A DNA stretch of 64,000 nucleotides from Gremmenia infestans (lineage: Eukaryota > Ascomycota > Leotiomycetes > Helotiales > Hamatocanthoscyphaceae). Below, piece after piece: positions 22,745 through 34,697 of the stretch (the first letter of the stretch is position 1; every line of letters begins with the position of its first letter). The notes beneath the pieces are model-generated. The model was not told the DNA's origin and made no database searches. It worked only from the letters and a program-made list of their open reading frames with translations. The stretch lies in the NCBI GenBank assembly GCA_032629725.1, contig JAFEVB010000022.1, positions 558,001 to 622,000 on the forward strand. The letters run 5' to 3'. The position numbers were made by a program, and so were the translations under genes.

Positions 22745-24187
22745 CACGAGGGTGTGGAAGGTCAGCATGCAAAACGAGAGGACTGGCGTTATTGGACTGA
22801 TGGTTTGGGAAGCATACTGGGAGTGAAACGGGAAATGCGAAATACTCTACACCAAATTCAAACCATCATTCCTGCTCCCGTGATGCTTTTGCACCATTCT
22901 TGGGAATTGGCTTTTGTTTTGCGCCTGGCCATTCTATGCTTTACTTCGGTTTGTTTCATTTGATAAAGGTTTTGAGAAACTCATCGTCGCAGTCCGTTGG
23001 ATCATGAGTAGTGACCAATGTTGCCGAGCCCGGGATCGTGGGCCTGGGGTTCTGAAAGAGGTGGTTTGCAGAACAAGTATCTCATCTTCTTGAGGGATAG
23101 AGCAATCAGGTAATCAACGGGGTAAAATACTGCAAATCTTGGGGTCGCTTTCCCTTGGAAAGGTTTAAGGTAGACATCTACTCCTTATCTCAATGCACCT
23201 CTACCACTATGGCAGCGCCACAAAAGCCAACAGCCCCAATCAAAATGCAGGACAAATTAGCTAGTCTCCAATCAGAAGAAAGATGCAGCGAATCGTGTAC
23301 GGGGACTAGGTAAGTAAAGATATGCAGTGAAGAATGATACTGTAGGCCCTGGAGACTGCAAGACAAGAAGCCCAAGGTATAATCAATCTGGTCCATATAA
23401 CATCTCTTGCTGACTGCCTGACTAGTTACTCCTGTTGAGATAGATTCTGGTGATAGCCCCAGGTCATACCCCGAACAGGCAGCGTTGACTAAGTCATGAG
23501 ATGAACCTTGTGATGTCCACCTTTCAATGTATAGCAAACCTATAATGACCGAAGAACATGCTTCAGAATCTGCTGCGTGATTTGAGACCGCTAATAGCAG
23601 CTATTATTCTTAGTATGCCGCAAACTTCCGCGTATCCTGTGCGACAAATCTCTTCTGGTGGCACTGAAACATCTCATGATCTCGACTCATAGTTTTGGCA
23701 CCAATTTTGCATCCAACGAATTGTCAACGCATCTTGATTTAGGAAAAGGGATTATAAAGCCTCATAACCTCTTATCGGTAGGTCTCTCAAGCCTGGGAAA
23801 GCCGCAAACAAGATGGAACAAAGCAACTCTTCCCAACATCAGTAGACTCTGACGAGACCGCCAAATGATTTCTTGGACAACCCGGAAAAGTTGCTGCTTG
23901 GAAATCTCAGAACCTACGCAATAAGCAGCAAGCAACAGCTGCAAGGGTACTACTTGAGCGATTTTGGCGTCTTATACCCCCATCAGAAGCCAAGAACTGG
24001 TCCATCTCTGAGACACCGGCGTATACAGAAGCCCACAGATAGTAACAGTGTAAAAGAAACTCAAACCTCCAAGAAAATAAAATGGATACCTTTAACAACT
24101 TGATATCAGTTGCAACCTTTTTCTTGACACTACTATAGAATATACTAACTCCTCTTGCCGACCAATATAAAGGGTGACGCACGGGCC
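22745..24187. other. Gene-free spacer (1.4 kb)
   Basis: Lies between COX19 and NPR3 on the same strand. I see no gene: short open frames on both strands lack domains and mutual exon structure. Nothing repetitive stands out. Confidence 0.65.
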
Positions 24188-26494
24188 ATGATGGCACAAG
24201 AACAAGAGCTAGCGCCCCTCGCTTTGAGGTCTCTCCTCCCTAGTAAACAACCCAAAAGATCTCCTACTCTTCCATCCGAAGGCCGTCTGGGAAATGCAGA
24301 AGAGCAGAGACAAAAGATGGCATTTGCAACTCTGGGCAATTATGCTGGGCTCAAGGCTATTGGGCTCGTCATCAGATCCAAAGATGGCCCAAGATTCGTC
24401 TTTCATTACCCTGCGCACCCCTCCAACAAAGCAGCCGAGCGCGAGCTGCGATTTGGCACAGAACTAGACCCCGAACCTGTTGAGGACGACAACCTTTCCA
24501 ATGATAGCGATGAGTCCGACCTCGAGGAGAGCGATTACTCCGCCTTGCCAGCATTGAGCACGCTCAACATCATAGAAAAGGTGGGGTCCCAGAAAAAGAA
24601 GCTGGATCACGAGGACCACCCAAAGGGCGACGATCACTTCGACAACGAAGACGGGGAGCATGTAGTTCCATGGGAACACGTATTCGAGTTTCCTACAACC
24701 GATCTAGAGAGTATTTTAACTCCTTCAAGGGCCTTCCACAAGAAGAAATTTGAACTCTCCCTGGATCCTCTGCGCTTCGTTACGTATCCAATGCACATTC
24801 GCGAAGATGGAATGTGGAAGAAAAAGAAAAAGATCAGGAAATCTAAGAAGTCTAAGAAAGATGGCAGTGCTGATCCGGAAGGCTCAGAAGAAAAGTCCGA
24901 TGAAGCGAAGAAGCCAAGTGACAATAGTTCTGAAGACGGTGATGATACTGGTGGCATGACGATGTTTAACGTGGTTTTCATTCTCAATCTTCCGAAGGAG
25001 GAGCAAGACCAAAGAATCCATGAGATCTATGAGCATATTATCAAAAAGTTCAACAAGGCCATGAATCATGCACAAGCTTCGAGCAATTTTGTGTGGAAAG
25101 AGTCTGAGATGATCCTGACAATGAAGGAAAAGGCCCGCGAAGAGCGTAAGTTCCCTAAAGTTCTCTCTTTAGAAGCTGCTAACCTAGCTATAGGTCGTCC
25201 TATGAGTTGGGTATGGAATGAAATTTTACTTCAATCTACCTTGGCTGCCGCCATCCGGGATGTCTTCCTTGCCATCTCGTACAATAAGATCGCTACCCTT
25301 CGTCTAGCCACAAGTCCACCCCTAGAACTATCCCTCCAAATCCCCGTCCCTCCTTATCTTACAAGCTTCCCCAATCCAGATGAAAGGGCAATGCTTGGCC
25401 TACTCCTGACTTCCGCCAATCCCATAATCGATGAAGAGGGAAATGAAGACCCGACACACTTGAACAAGCACTTTGCTCTCCTCCTTCTTGACGACGAGAC
25501 TAAAATCATCTCCGAAATCCAAGCTGACAATACTGAGCTTTCTGCCCCTCTAATCGAGTGCATTCGACTCTGCAAGCCAACCCTATCTTTCCTCCAAGTT
25601 GCTCAAACCAACTCCATAGAAGTCAACAGCTTACTCATCTTGGCCCAACATCTAATTTACTGGCGCAGAGCCATTGCGATTCCTCCCCTCCACGCTCGCG
25701 AAACGTACATCGTCTCCCCCAACTGCGATAGTCGCAAACTACCAGAAGCCAGCGTAGCATGGCGAAAAGCTTTCCCCCTCGCTCCCTCGCTCCCCAGTTT
25801 CCTAGCCACTCTGTCTGCAGCTCCACGGCCGTATAAGACATTCCCACCCAGCAAAGACCACCGGCAAACCTACATCGACATGCTCGCCTGGGCTATCCGC
25901 GGCGGCTGGGCAACACAACTCCGAACCGTAGCCTGGATCTGCGTCTGGCCCGAAATCCTCTACGAAGTACAATACCAGCTCCAAGCCGAAGCCCTTGAAA
26001 AGGCAAAGCACAAGAGCCAAGCATCAAGCCAGTCTGCCGAATCGACCGATGAGTCTGGCAATGATAAGAAGCCTGTTGATCCGAATGCGCCCATGACAAC
26101 TGAGCAGGCTGCTGAACAAGCACGCTTGTATCGCCTAGCGGAAAAGGCGGACGAGGATGCGAAGGAGTTTGCCGCTGAGTTCGCGAAGATGCCGGCGCCG
26201 ATTGCTACAAGCCATCCTTCTAATAACCGTGCTGCGCATTTGAAGAATATGGCGCCGTATATTATTAAAGATCCGCATAAAGTCAGCCACGCAGAGTCGC
26301 TTTACATTGCTGCTCTTGGGAGGCGTTGGACGGACCCGAAGGTTAGGGAGTGCTGGTTTAGGTTTTCGGGCAAGTATTTTAATGGGAGGGAAGCGCTGGA
26401 GATGATTGCGTTACAGGAGGGTATGAAGCGGAAAGAGACGTGGAGTATTCTTATGCACTATCAGGAGAATATTCTGGTATGTAAACATTGGTGA
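24188..26494 (+). CDS. NPR3: Nitrogen permease regulator 3 (SEACIT/GATOR1 subunit)
   Basis: Subunit of the Npr2-Npr3-Iml1 complex that inhibits TORC1 at the vacuole when amino acids are scarce. Exons 24188..25145 and 25194..26494; the 48-nt intron (GTAAGT donor, CTAAC branch, CTATAG acceptor) is in frame, so its read-through adds 16 residues but breaks the EER-RPMSW motif. Product 752 residues. The N-terminal longin-like core reads IGLVIRSKDGPRFVFHYPAHP; then come an acidic stretch, a Lys-rich KKKKKIRKSKKSKK tract, MTMFNVVFILN and the C-terminal winged-helix-like region ending in a HW dipeptide typical of the family. The ATG at 24188 gives about 43 residues before the conserved core; the in-frame ATG at 24317 is a plausible alternative start. 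Confidence 0.92.
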   Translation: MMAQEQELAPLALRSLLPSKQPKRSPTLPSEGRLGNAEEQRQKMAFATLGNYAGLKAIGLVIRSKDGPRFVFHYPAHPSNKAAERELRFGTELDPEPVEDDNLSNDSDESDLEESDYSALPALSTLNIIEKVGSQKKKLDHEDHPKGDDHFDNEDGEHVVPWEHVFEFPTTDLESILTPSRAFHKKKFELSLDPLRFVTYPMHIREDGMWKKKKKIRKSKKSKKDGSADPEGSEEKSDEAKKPSDNSSEDGDDTGGMTMFNVVFILNLPKEEQDQRIHEIYEHIIKKFNKAMNHAQASSNFVWKESEMILTMKEKAREERKFPKVLSLEAANLAIGRPMSWVWNEILLQSTLAAAIRDVFLAISYNKIATLRLATSPPLELSLQIPVPPYLTSFPNPDERAMLGLLLTSANPIIDEEGNEDPTHLNKHFALLLLDDETKIISEIQADNTELSAPLIECIRLCKPTLSFLQVAQTNSIEVNSLLILAQHLIYWRRAIAIPPLHARETYIVSPNCDSRKLPEASVAWRKAFPLAPSLPSFLATLSAAPRPYKTFPPSKDHRQTYIDMLAWAIRGGWATQLRTVAWICVWPEILYEVQYQLQAEALEKAKHKSQASSQSAESTDESGNDKKPVDPNAPMTTEQAAEQARLYRLAEKADEDAKEFAAEFAKMPAPIATSHPSNNRAAHLKNMAPYIIKDPHKVSHAESLYIAALGRRWTDPKVRECWFRFSGKYFNGREALEMIALQEGMKRKETWSILMHYQENILVCKHW

Positions 26495-28025
26495 TTTATT
26501 GTTGGATGATGTGTGTGGATTGGGATTATATTGTCAAAGGGCTCCACATGTAATTGTCACTTGGGTTAGATGATGAAAGATAGCCTTGGCGTTTGTTAGA
26601 TACCCAGGAATTAAAAATTATTTCGTATTTACTCGATGATTCCATATAACGATTATGATAGCAAACCGTGAATCTTTCCCCTTCTATCGAGTAGAGTAAA
26701 TGCTGCCATGTCACAATCACATCTATCTATCTAGGAACCGGGCCCCTTCTCTTCTATCAGCGCCCACGCGTCGAAAGCCCCTTTACTCCGAGACAGTTTA
26801 ATAGACTGACTACTCTTTTCCATCTCATTCCACCACTCAGCTCCCACAAACCAGTCTCCCAATTCAAAATTTCAAACGAAACATTGCATTGCATTGCATA
26901 TCATCGCAGCACCATGTCCCAGCATCAGTCAATACAATAAATACCTCATCGTCATCAAACCGCCCAGATCCGACAGATCCAAAAAGGCAAGTGCCACTCA
27001 CTCAACTCAACTCAACTAGTACGCCAATAAGCAGCTCACGGGTATGCCGAGGTAATGCTACAGTGCGGCCCGGCCTATCGATCGAGATACTAGGTATATT
27101 GATATTGATGCTCAAAGTAACTACCGCTATCGATCGATACCGGTAACTGTTCCGGGCGATAAGGGGCTTGGATGCGTGCGACGAGTAAATAGCATAGGTA
27201 CCTACCTAGGTAGAGAAGTATCTATCTATCGACTGACTCTGGTGTAGGTAATAAGAACACATGTCCCACGCTCGCCTCACACGAAACGTTGGACCAATAC
27301 TCCGAGGCCTGTTCTAGAAGCTTTTATTTCCGGAATATGGATTCCGGGGAATTGTGACTGACGCTTAGGTAGGTACCCAAGAATCGGGATTAGTGTTCCA
27401 GAAGATAGAACGGTACGATGAGCTGTCATGGAGCATTTCCGCAGTGTCACAATTAACGTCTGTGTTGGTACAATTAAGAGCGCCGAGGTAAAAGTAGAGT
27501 AGGGTATTCAACTGGTATATTTCAAATCCAGCAAATCCAGCAAATCCAGCTTAATGGAATGCTAGCTAGGCGGGGTTATCCTAACCCCCCAGTATCAAAA
27601 GAAAACAAAGCAAACGCAGCGGTAGGTATCATAAAAGGGTTCCAACAAACCAATCCAACAAATGCAAGCCAAGCGAGAGAGCAACCAAAACAGGGGGAAT
27701 TAAGAACAATGAGGTGGCGAGGCACCAGAAATATGAATGCGAGAAGTGAATGATGATGATGTGCAATCCCAAAAGTCGCAACCCAACCCCGTGCTAGACT
27801 AAATGCATGCCGAGCTGGGGGCAAAAAAAAAGAGATCCAAATTACAGCACTGCAACGCCTATGCATCCCCAATGGCAAAGCCCCCAAACTACCTTCAAAT
27901 GCAGAGAACCCCGTGCGAGTCAAAATCAATACAGGGAAAACCAGGTCAAGATAAAAAGAGGACAAGAAGAAAACCCGGTCCTCCACGTGATATGTCCGCG
28001 GACTAGTACGCAGTGTGAGGTATGA
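26495..28025. other. Gene-free spacer between convergent genes (1.5 kb)
   Basis: 3' ends of NPR3 and of the bHLH gene face each other here. Simple repeats only: GCATT near 26883-26898, ATCT near 26721, TCAAC near 27000, palindromic CCTAGG/GGTACC clusters near 27195, and a 9-bp direct repeat (AAATCCAGC) near 27527-27550. No gene is supported. Confidence 0.65.
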
Positions 28026-29777
28026 CTACGAAGTGAGGTCCATTCCATACTCGTCTTCCTCTTTGAAGCTGATTGATCCGGCTCCACTGCCTCCGCTGTT
28101 ATGTCCGCTCCAGAATTGGCCGGGTCCGCCCATACCAGGCTGGTTGTCACCACCTGTGCTGTGGTTGTCTGGGCTAAGCGAAGTATCATTTTGGCCTAAA
28201 GAACTACCAACAGGGTCGCCCTTGACGTCGGTATGCTTCGGAACTCGAAGACCGCTACCCGGTGCACGGGAATAGTGAAACTTGCCTCCGTCGTTCTTGA
28301 TCATCGCATCCATCAGCTCGGTCTGCATACGTCTTTCGTCTTCGGTCTCCTCGAACGGGAACGTGCCGCCCAATTCAGTAATGATATTGGCGAGGTCTTC
28401 TTGCTGTTGAAGCTTGGTGTGAAGCATCCACATAAGATCGCGAGTCCAGCTCACTGCACCGTTGAGGATATCGCCTTTGTTTGGACCCTTGTCTTTCTCT
28501 TCAATCGGAATTCCCGTAGTGATATTACCTGCGGTAGCCCTTCGTGCTCCAGGTCCAGCAAGACCTGACGTTGCTTGAGGAGGGCTCATACCAGAAGGGG
28601 GTTGAGACAGACCAGCAAGGGTGGGTGACATCGGCCCGTTGTTCTGCAGAGCCTTCCGTACTTTCTCATCCTCGAGGCGATGGAGAGGAACAAGATGACT
28701 TAATTCTTGAATTCGCTCGTTGATATTGTCTCGCCTCCGGCGCTCCACCAGGTTGTGGGACTCTCGTCTCCTCCTCCTCTTCATTTCTTGGGATTGTAAA
28801 GCAGGAGCATTGCTAGCCTGATGCCCGTTGTTCAACTTGGCCGGCATCGATGTGCCCTTGAGAAGGATATCAGAAATTTGTGGGTTAGGATGAACACCTT
28901 GAATTGGCGAAGAATATTCTGAGCCTGGAAATGAGGTAAGACTACTGGGTGTCTGATCCCATTGCCCAGATAATGTTTTCTGGTGTCGATGTTGTGACGT
29001 TCGAATAGGAGTCGGAAATGTGCCGTTTTCGGCCGAACCAATATTCAGGGAAGAAATAGCAGGAGTCTTGGGGGTCAACGGGCTTCTAGCACTAGAACTC
29101 TTCCTTTGCGCTACATGGGACAACCGGGGTCTTTGTCTCGCGGCGTCCGCTGATCCATTATGCATGTCTGATCCAGGAAGAGGTGAGCTGTTGTAGGAGG
29201 CAGGCGAGTGTAGTGAGCTGCTGAAGTTGTTTTGTGGCTGCATATGCCTAAATTGGGCATGATTGAAGTTATGCACAAAAGGGCTCTGGATGGGATCCCC
29301 GTCTGGAGTATTGGAGTAGCCATTTATGTGGTTAGGATCGATCGATAAGGCAGCATTGCCATTATGACCCGAGTATATGTTTTGTTGGAAATCGTTCCCG
29401 TAGTCCATGCCGAATTCTTGGCGGTTGGCCTGCATGCCCTGGTTGGAATGCGATTCGTTCATTGTCCCAATACTCTCGAGTAATTCGTCATCCTCGAACA
29501 TAGCTCCCTTAGAGAAGCTTGCATTTGCATGAGGAGCAGGAGCTTGAGATGTGAAATTGTTTTGAAACGGGGATCCGTATCCATTTGGGATAGCAACCCC
29601 GTTACTCGCCATAGTGAGATCGCTGGGGTTAATGCTCCCACTCTGGCCACCGAAGTGGTTGAAGTTTTGTTGAAAGCCTTGCTGATTACCCCCCATAAAT
29701 CTTTGGTTGTGGGATGCGAAGAACTGGTCTTCAGGCTCGTCTTTGATGAATGGGCTGGAGGCACCCGTGCCAGCCAT
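28026..29777 (-). CDS. bHLH transcription factor with an expanded loop (GlcD-gamma/Ino4-like label)
   Basis: Single exon, 583 residues. The first 320 residues are Asn/Gln/Ser/Pro-rich and disordered. A basic region with the E-box-reading pattern RRRRRESHNLVERRRRDNINERI starts near residue 333 and runs into helix 1 (QELSHLVP). Helix 2 (KGDILNGAVSWTRDLMWML) comes only about 70 residues later, so the loop is far longer than the usual 5-20 residues; it holds Pro/Gly-rich sequence. A leucine/Gln helix and the conserved fungal block RVPKHT follow. The E in HNLVERRRR predicts CANNTG binding, and the Arg after it suggests CACGTG. Aspergillus homologues are often named bHLH GlcD gamma (from memory). 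Upstream lies a leader region of about 1.2 kb. Confidence 0.85.
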   Translation of the reverse strand: MAGTGASSPFIKDEPEDQFFASHNQRFMGGNQQGFQQNFNHFGGQSGSINPSDLTMASNGVAIPNGYGSPFQNNFTSQAPAPHANASFSKGAMFEDDELLESIGTMNESHSNQGMQANRQEFGMDYGNDFQQNIYSGHNGNAALSIDPNHINGYSNTPDGDPIQSPFVHNFNHAQFRHMQPQNNFSSSLHSPASYNSSPLPGSDMHNGSADAARQRPRLSHVAQRKSSSARSPLTPKTPAISSLNIGSAENGTFPTPIRTSQHRHQKTLSGQWDQTPSSLTSFPGSEYSSPIQGVHPNPQISDILLKGTSMPAKLNNGHQASNAPALQSQEMKRRRRRESHNLVERRRRDNINERIQELSHLVPLHRLEDEKVRKALQNNGPMSPTLAGLSQPPSGMSPPQATSGLAGPGARRATAGNITTGIPIEEKDKGPNKGDILNGAVSWTRDLMWMLHTKLQQQEDLANIITELGGTFPFEETEDERRMQTELMDAMIKNDGGKFHYSRAPGSGLRVPKHTDVKGDPVGSSLGQNDTSLSPDNHSTGGDNQPGMGGPGQFWSGHNSGGSGAGSISFKEEDEYGMDLTS

Positions 29778-32700
29778 TTTGGTTCACTGACTGACCAGTT
29801 ACTTAGAATTATGTAGCCGAGGCTGCCGCTGGGTTTGTCTTACAGCTATCTATAAAATCGACTGTCGATAACGATATCTATGTGTGACCAAAGGATTAGT
29901 AGCTGCTGTTGCCAGAAGAAAAAAGCAAGGAAGAAGAAAAAGCAAGCATAAGAATCCCAGGTTTTATCGGTACGAAGTAGCAAACTAGGTGACTTGAGGT
30001 CGCAGGAGAGGCTGCTTCCGTGCGCTGAAAAGCCCGCAGCCGGCCCAATGTTCGTTGCTCGATATAAAATGTAAGTTAATGTTATAAAAGTATGGACTTA
30101 CAGCGGCGAAAATTGTCGCAGAAGTCGGACACGCAGATTATACCTTCTCCTCGTCGTGAGATGCGATTGCAGTAGCAGACGTGGATAATTTAGAGCTGGT
30201 CTGTAGATTTTTATGCCACGAATGTCTTGCAGTATTGGCGTACAAAGCGATTGCCTGTGGAAGTTTTCAATTGGCGCTTCTGAGCACAGTGTGGTCGCGG
30301 CGACGGGACAGTGCGGAATATGATAATCGATTGTTGCGAGACGTAATATTGGTTGTATGCCAGAAAAGCAAGGCGAGAGTGGTCTCGGAGATAAATAGAC
30401 ACTCAAACAATCGCTGCTGAAGAATATCCACGATGCGTTGCTTTACTGCAGCCTCGAACAGGCGGTCGGAGAGGTAACGGTGAAGGATTGTTGGCGGGTT
30501 GGTTCGGCTTGCACTTGCGGGACGGTTGTACAGCGATGGAAGGGTAAATGGCGGAATCGTGAAGTGCGGAGAAAATCGAGGGCGGAGGGGCGATAAGATG
30601 TCTGGTATGACAAGACCAGGTGGGCGTGGAGTAGAAGTTCCTCTCGAGTCACTCCGGTCGATGCGGGACAAGTACAGGTTCGCTCGCGGTACGGTATGGT
30701 ATAGTACGGGGTATTTGTACAGGCTCTGCCGATGGTAGAATGCCAGTTGCCGTGCTACAGAGCCCAGAACAGAAACGGGGACAGAGACAGAGACTTGGTA
30801 TTGGGATGCTGGTGAGTGGAATTGGGCGGTCGAGGTGGTCGAGGTCTGAGTTGAGTTGAAAGCTACAATCGGTGAAGAAGCAAGCAATGCAATGACGGGT
30901 TTGGCTCGCTTCGTGAATCCCGCTAGTGGAAATGTCAAGCAACGTCAAGCCAAATAACTCGGTCTTTAGCTCTCAAACTCTCGATTAGCGGCCGAGTATA
31001 AGTGTACACCAATAGAGGCGGTATGTAGGAAGTGTATCTGGTACAGTATACACCAAGCTACGAGATACTTGGGGAACCGCGGCTATCTTAGGATATTCTC
31101 CTATCGCAGGCCCGAGATCTGCCCGTGAGTTATTTCGAGAAACGCAACGGCGGGGTTATTGACTTCAACGCCTCTTTGCGGAGAAAAGGACCAGGACCAC
31201 GGCGCGCGACGATATAATGCGTCTCTCGGAATTAATAGAGACGATGAGGAACTTTCCAGGCAACAAGGATGCGCGTTCCTAAGACAACGGTACATATACC
31301 AGAATTATGTCGGGGCTTTCCTTGGTCAAGTTGGCTTTATTTAGGCGGCGGGTGCCACGGCTGTCTTCTTCGTATGCCTAGCGCTTCGCTCTGGTCTGGA
31401 CCTGTCGCCCTTGGAACTTGGTATTTGGATGGCGGGCAGCGGATGGCGGATGCGAACGGCTTCTAATATACAGCCGAAATAATCTATATTGGGGACTGGT
31501 GATGTATTGTGTCTTATATTGAGCTGACTGTGTGCGTTTGGGGCCACTCTAAGTGAGATGTTCGAGATGTCAAGTATTGACTCGGTACTTCGTTTTTTGT
31601 ACTTCTCTGGCCGTAAGCAGCAGGTAGATGGATACTTGTTACTTGGAAGCTCAAAGTGTAGGTAGGGTAGGGGCAAATAATGATACAATAACGTGACTGG
31701 GCTTGGTGTGGAGACACTGCAGCTGGATCTGAGATTGATCTGAGGAGATGGGATTTGGATAGATGCGGAACATTAGACTCCCAGGTCTCGAGATGCGCGA
31801 GCATAGTTATATGTCCTCCAGATACCCTTCTTGCATACATCATTCAGCCACTGCACCTCCTGATTGCTGCTCTTGACCAGAATGTCCCCTCTTTCAGACT
31901 CCGGGCAGACCCTCAAGTCTCACTTAAGCTTGTCTGGGTCGAAAAATTATGAGTCTAAAAGATGATGGAGGGGTAGGATATTTAGGATGGGAGGGGGGTG
32001 TGAGAGGGAGGAATGATAGAGGGCAGCCACACTGCCACAGCTGATTCGTAATGGAACGCCGAAAATGTCTGATAGCCTGATTCAGTAGCCTTCCAGAGGA
32101 AGAGTACCTAGGTGAGTAGAGTTTGGTAGACTGAAAGAGTGGAACAATAGTGTCTTCACTGCTTTACGGCCCTTGTCCGGATACGAAGGACTTACATTCC
32201 TTTGAGGACTCGATCAGTTCACCGTCCCTTATCCGTTATCAGAGTGTTGGTCTAGGTACAGTACTTGGGCCCCATCTGCTTCTGCGTCCTAAGCAGCCTG
32301 TCTCACTCTCAAGCAAGCGCCGGCGTTGTTGCCACTGGTTCAACAGCCGGCAGTAGTATATACGGAGGGAGTTAAACGTTCATGAAACCTGGGAACTTTC
32401 GCGGTACTGTTGCACCCCACCGGTACGCGCTGGCCCGGCGCTGCAGATCTCGCGCTCGCCTCGCTCCCTCAAAGGCCCGAACCGTTGCCCTCGCCCGCTT
32501 TCTGCTCGAGGTATGGGCATGGGTATGAAAAATAGGTATGGGGGATGGGTGGCCATGGACTTAACCATACTTAAACGTGGACCCTGGCTGCAGAAGAGGG
32601 AAAAGAGCCGGGGTTACGTTGCACAGTCGTGTTAGAAATTACGGTTCTGGTGCTTGAGGTTCTTCCTTCCATTCGATTCGCTAAGGCCGATGCGCTTGTG

Positions 32701-33469
32701 TTCAGGACAGAAAAGCGTACTTGGACGACGTGTGTACTGTACAATTAATTTTGCCCCTTCTCCCTCAGTCCAGGATTTCCATCAACCATAACATAGACAT
32801 ACGCCCCCCCTTCCCCCCGATCAAGGCCAAGGTAGCTCGTAGTTCTTGTTTCTTTGTCTCGTCTCGTCTCATCTCGTCTTGGCTCTTGTTTTCAATAACC
32901 TGGCTTTTCGCATACCACACCACACCATACCAAGGAAACCTCCACCAAACTGCCCCCCAAATCTCCACTCGTTCTCCCATCTTTCACCTAGCCGGCCCGT
33001 CGCATTCCCATAGCAGGCCAACTTTGCCATCTAAGCCCACTCCCACACCTACCCCCGGCCAATCACAGCTCTCACCACAATCACACCACCCCCCTTCTCC
33101 AAAAGCTTCTTTCACTAAGAGCTCAAGTTGGTCACGAGGGAGGGCGTCAAGTCGGAAACATCCTGTCTAGCTCCAACCCTGGTCGACTTCAAGAGGTCAT
33201 TCGTTCGTCAACTCATTCAAACGCACAACATACCTGCAGAGCCTATTCACCCTCCTACTGGCCCCTCCGCTCCCTCTTGACTTGAGACCGACTCTTTACC
33301 TGCTTTCCGCTGATCACTTTCACTGCTACTGCACTGTCGGCGGCTATCTCTCTTGATCGTCCTAATTCCTGTAGGGTAGGACAATACACTCGCAAATCTA
33401 CGACGGAATAGAGCGGGGGTTGTAACAACCTTAATTCTCAACTACCGGCGATCTGTCCCTACACCTACC
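29778..33469. other. Gene-free spacer between divergent genes (3.7 kb)
   Basis: Promoters and leaders of the bHLH gene (left) and SFT2 (right). On the minus strand at 30267-30938 there is a 223-codon open frame rich in Ser, Arg, Thr and Pro; it overlaps several other frames and has no domain, so I treat it as pyrimidine-rich leader sequence. The right end, about 32740-33460, is CT-rich and probably the SFT2 leader. No gene is supported. Confidence 0.55.
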
Positions 33470-34697
33470 ATGGCATCCTCATCGTTCAGAGACTCCATGA
33501 ATTCCCTTGGATGGTCACGCCGAGATCCGGATGTGCCTGTCAACACTGCTCAGCAGACCGGCCTCTTATCGTCAATCAAGTCGTTGAACCCTTTTGGCGA
33601 CAGTGGCTATGTTAGACTTCCAACGACTGAGGGAGCCGGGGCACCACTTCCGGCTAGGACTCGTCGAGAAGAAGATGAGGCTTGGTTTGCTTGTGAGTCA
33701 ACATATTCTTGATCCCCTCACACGTTCCACTGTGCCTGCATCAGCCTTCAGCCATACTCACGGACCATGTGGGATATGCGGCCAAAGTGCAGCCAAAGTA
33801 GCTAGATCTCGTTCGTATTACTCTGGATAAAGACTTGAGAGGCTGACCCACATCTTCTATAGTGAGCAGATGGGACCGAATTCTTATCTTCAGTGGCTGC
33901 AATCTCGGTGCCCTTGCTTGTTTTGTTATTGTTTTTGCCTTATGGCCGATCATGATGGCAAAGCCTCGCAAGTTTGCTATCTTGTAAGTCCTCCCATCTT
34001 CTTGTTTCCGATGTTTTGCCTTGCAGAGGTCATCCAATGCGGTTTTGAGACAAGTTACTTCTCGGCAACCGCGCCCGCTGCAGGTATCCGTCTTGCATGC
34101 ATACTTCAACCTCATGCATACTCTATTATCTAGCTCCGATTTCTTGATCTTAGTGCACCTTGTCAATATCGTATTGAATTTGGAATCAAGGAAGAGAGAG
34201 CCTATTATTATCTGTTGAACTCAATATGATTCATAATCCGATCATGTATGAAGACTGACTGTGGCATGTGATACACCAGATGGTCCTTGGGTTCAGCCTT
34301 GTTCCTTGCATCATGGGCTGCTATGATGGGCCCAATCACTTATGCCCAGCACCTGATATCGACACCACGCCTACCTTTCACTGTAGCTTATTTTGGGTCC
34401 ATTGCCCTCACTCTATATTTCAGTCTCGGTGTAAGCACTTTTATCAACCTCAAATGTGTGTCTTGCTAACCAAGTACTACTTGTAGCTTGGAAATACACT
34501 CTTGACCTTCATATCCTCCATTGTGCAGTTGGCTTGTTTGTTATGGTACCTAGTCAGCTACTTCCCTATGGGATCGAGTGGGCTGCGGCTTGCGACAACC
34601 TTTGGAGCTCAAAGAGCTGCCGCGTAAGTTTCTCCCTGTTAAAAGTATCGTGTAAGTACAAAGCTAATCTTACCTACGTAGTTGGGTGACGGGTTAA
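33470..34697 (+). CDS. SFT2: Golgi vesicle-traffic protein Sft2
   Basis: Four-span membrane protein of the late Golgi/endosome, implicated in fusion of retrograde vesicles. Five exons: 33470..33692, 33863..33983, 34280..34430, 34487..34623 and 34682..34697; introns 170, 296, 56 and 58 nt, and a last coding exon of only 16 nt. Product 215 residues. Hydrophilic N-terminus with SLNPFGDSGYV, then family landmarks joined across introns: RWDRILIFSGCNLGALACFVI (TM1), PRKFAIL-LWSLGSALFLASW (TM2), RLPFTVAYFGSIALTLYFSLGLGNT (TM3) and ACLLWYLVSYFPMG (TM4). The carboxy end reads AAAWVTG. The second intron is unusually long for this genome and contains a further CTTGCAG acceptor, but no extra exon is needed by the protein. 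Confidence 0.92.
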
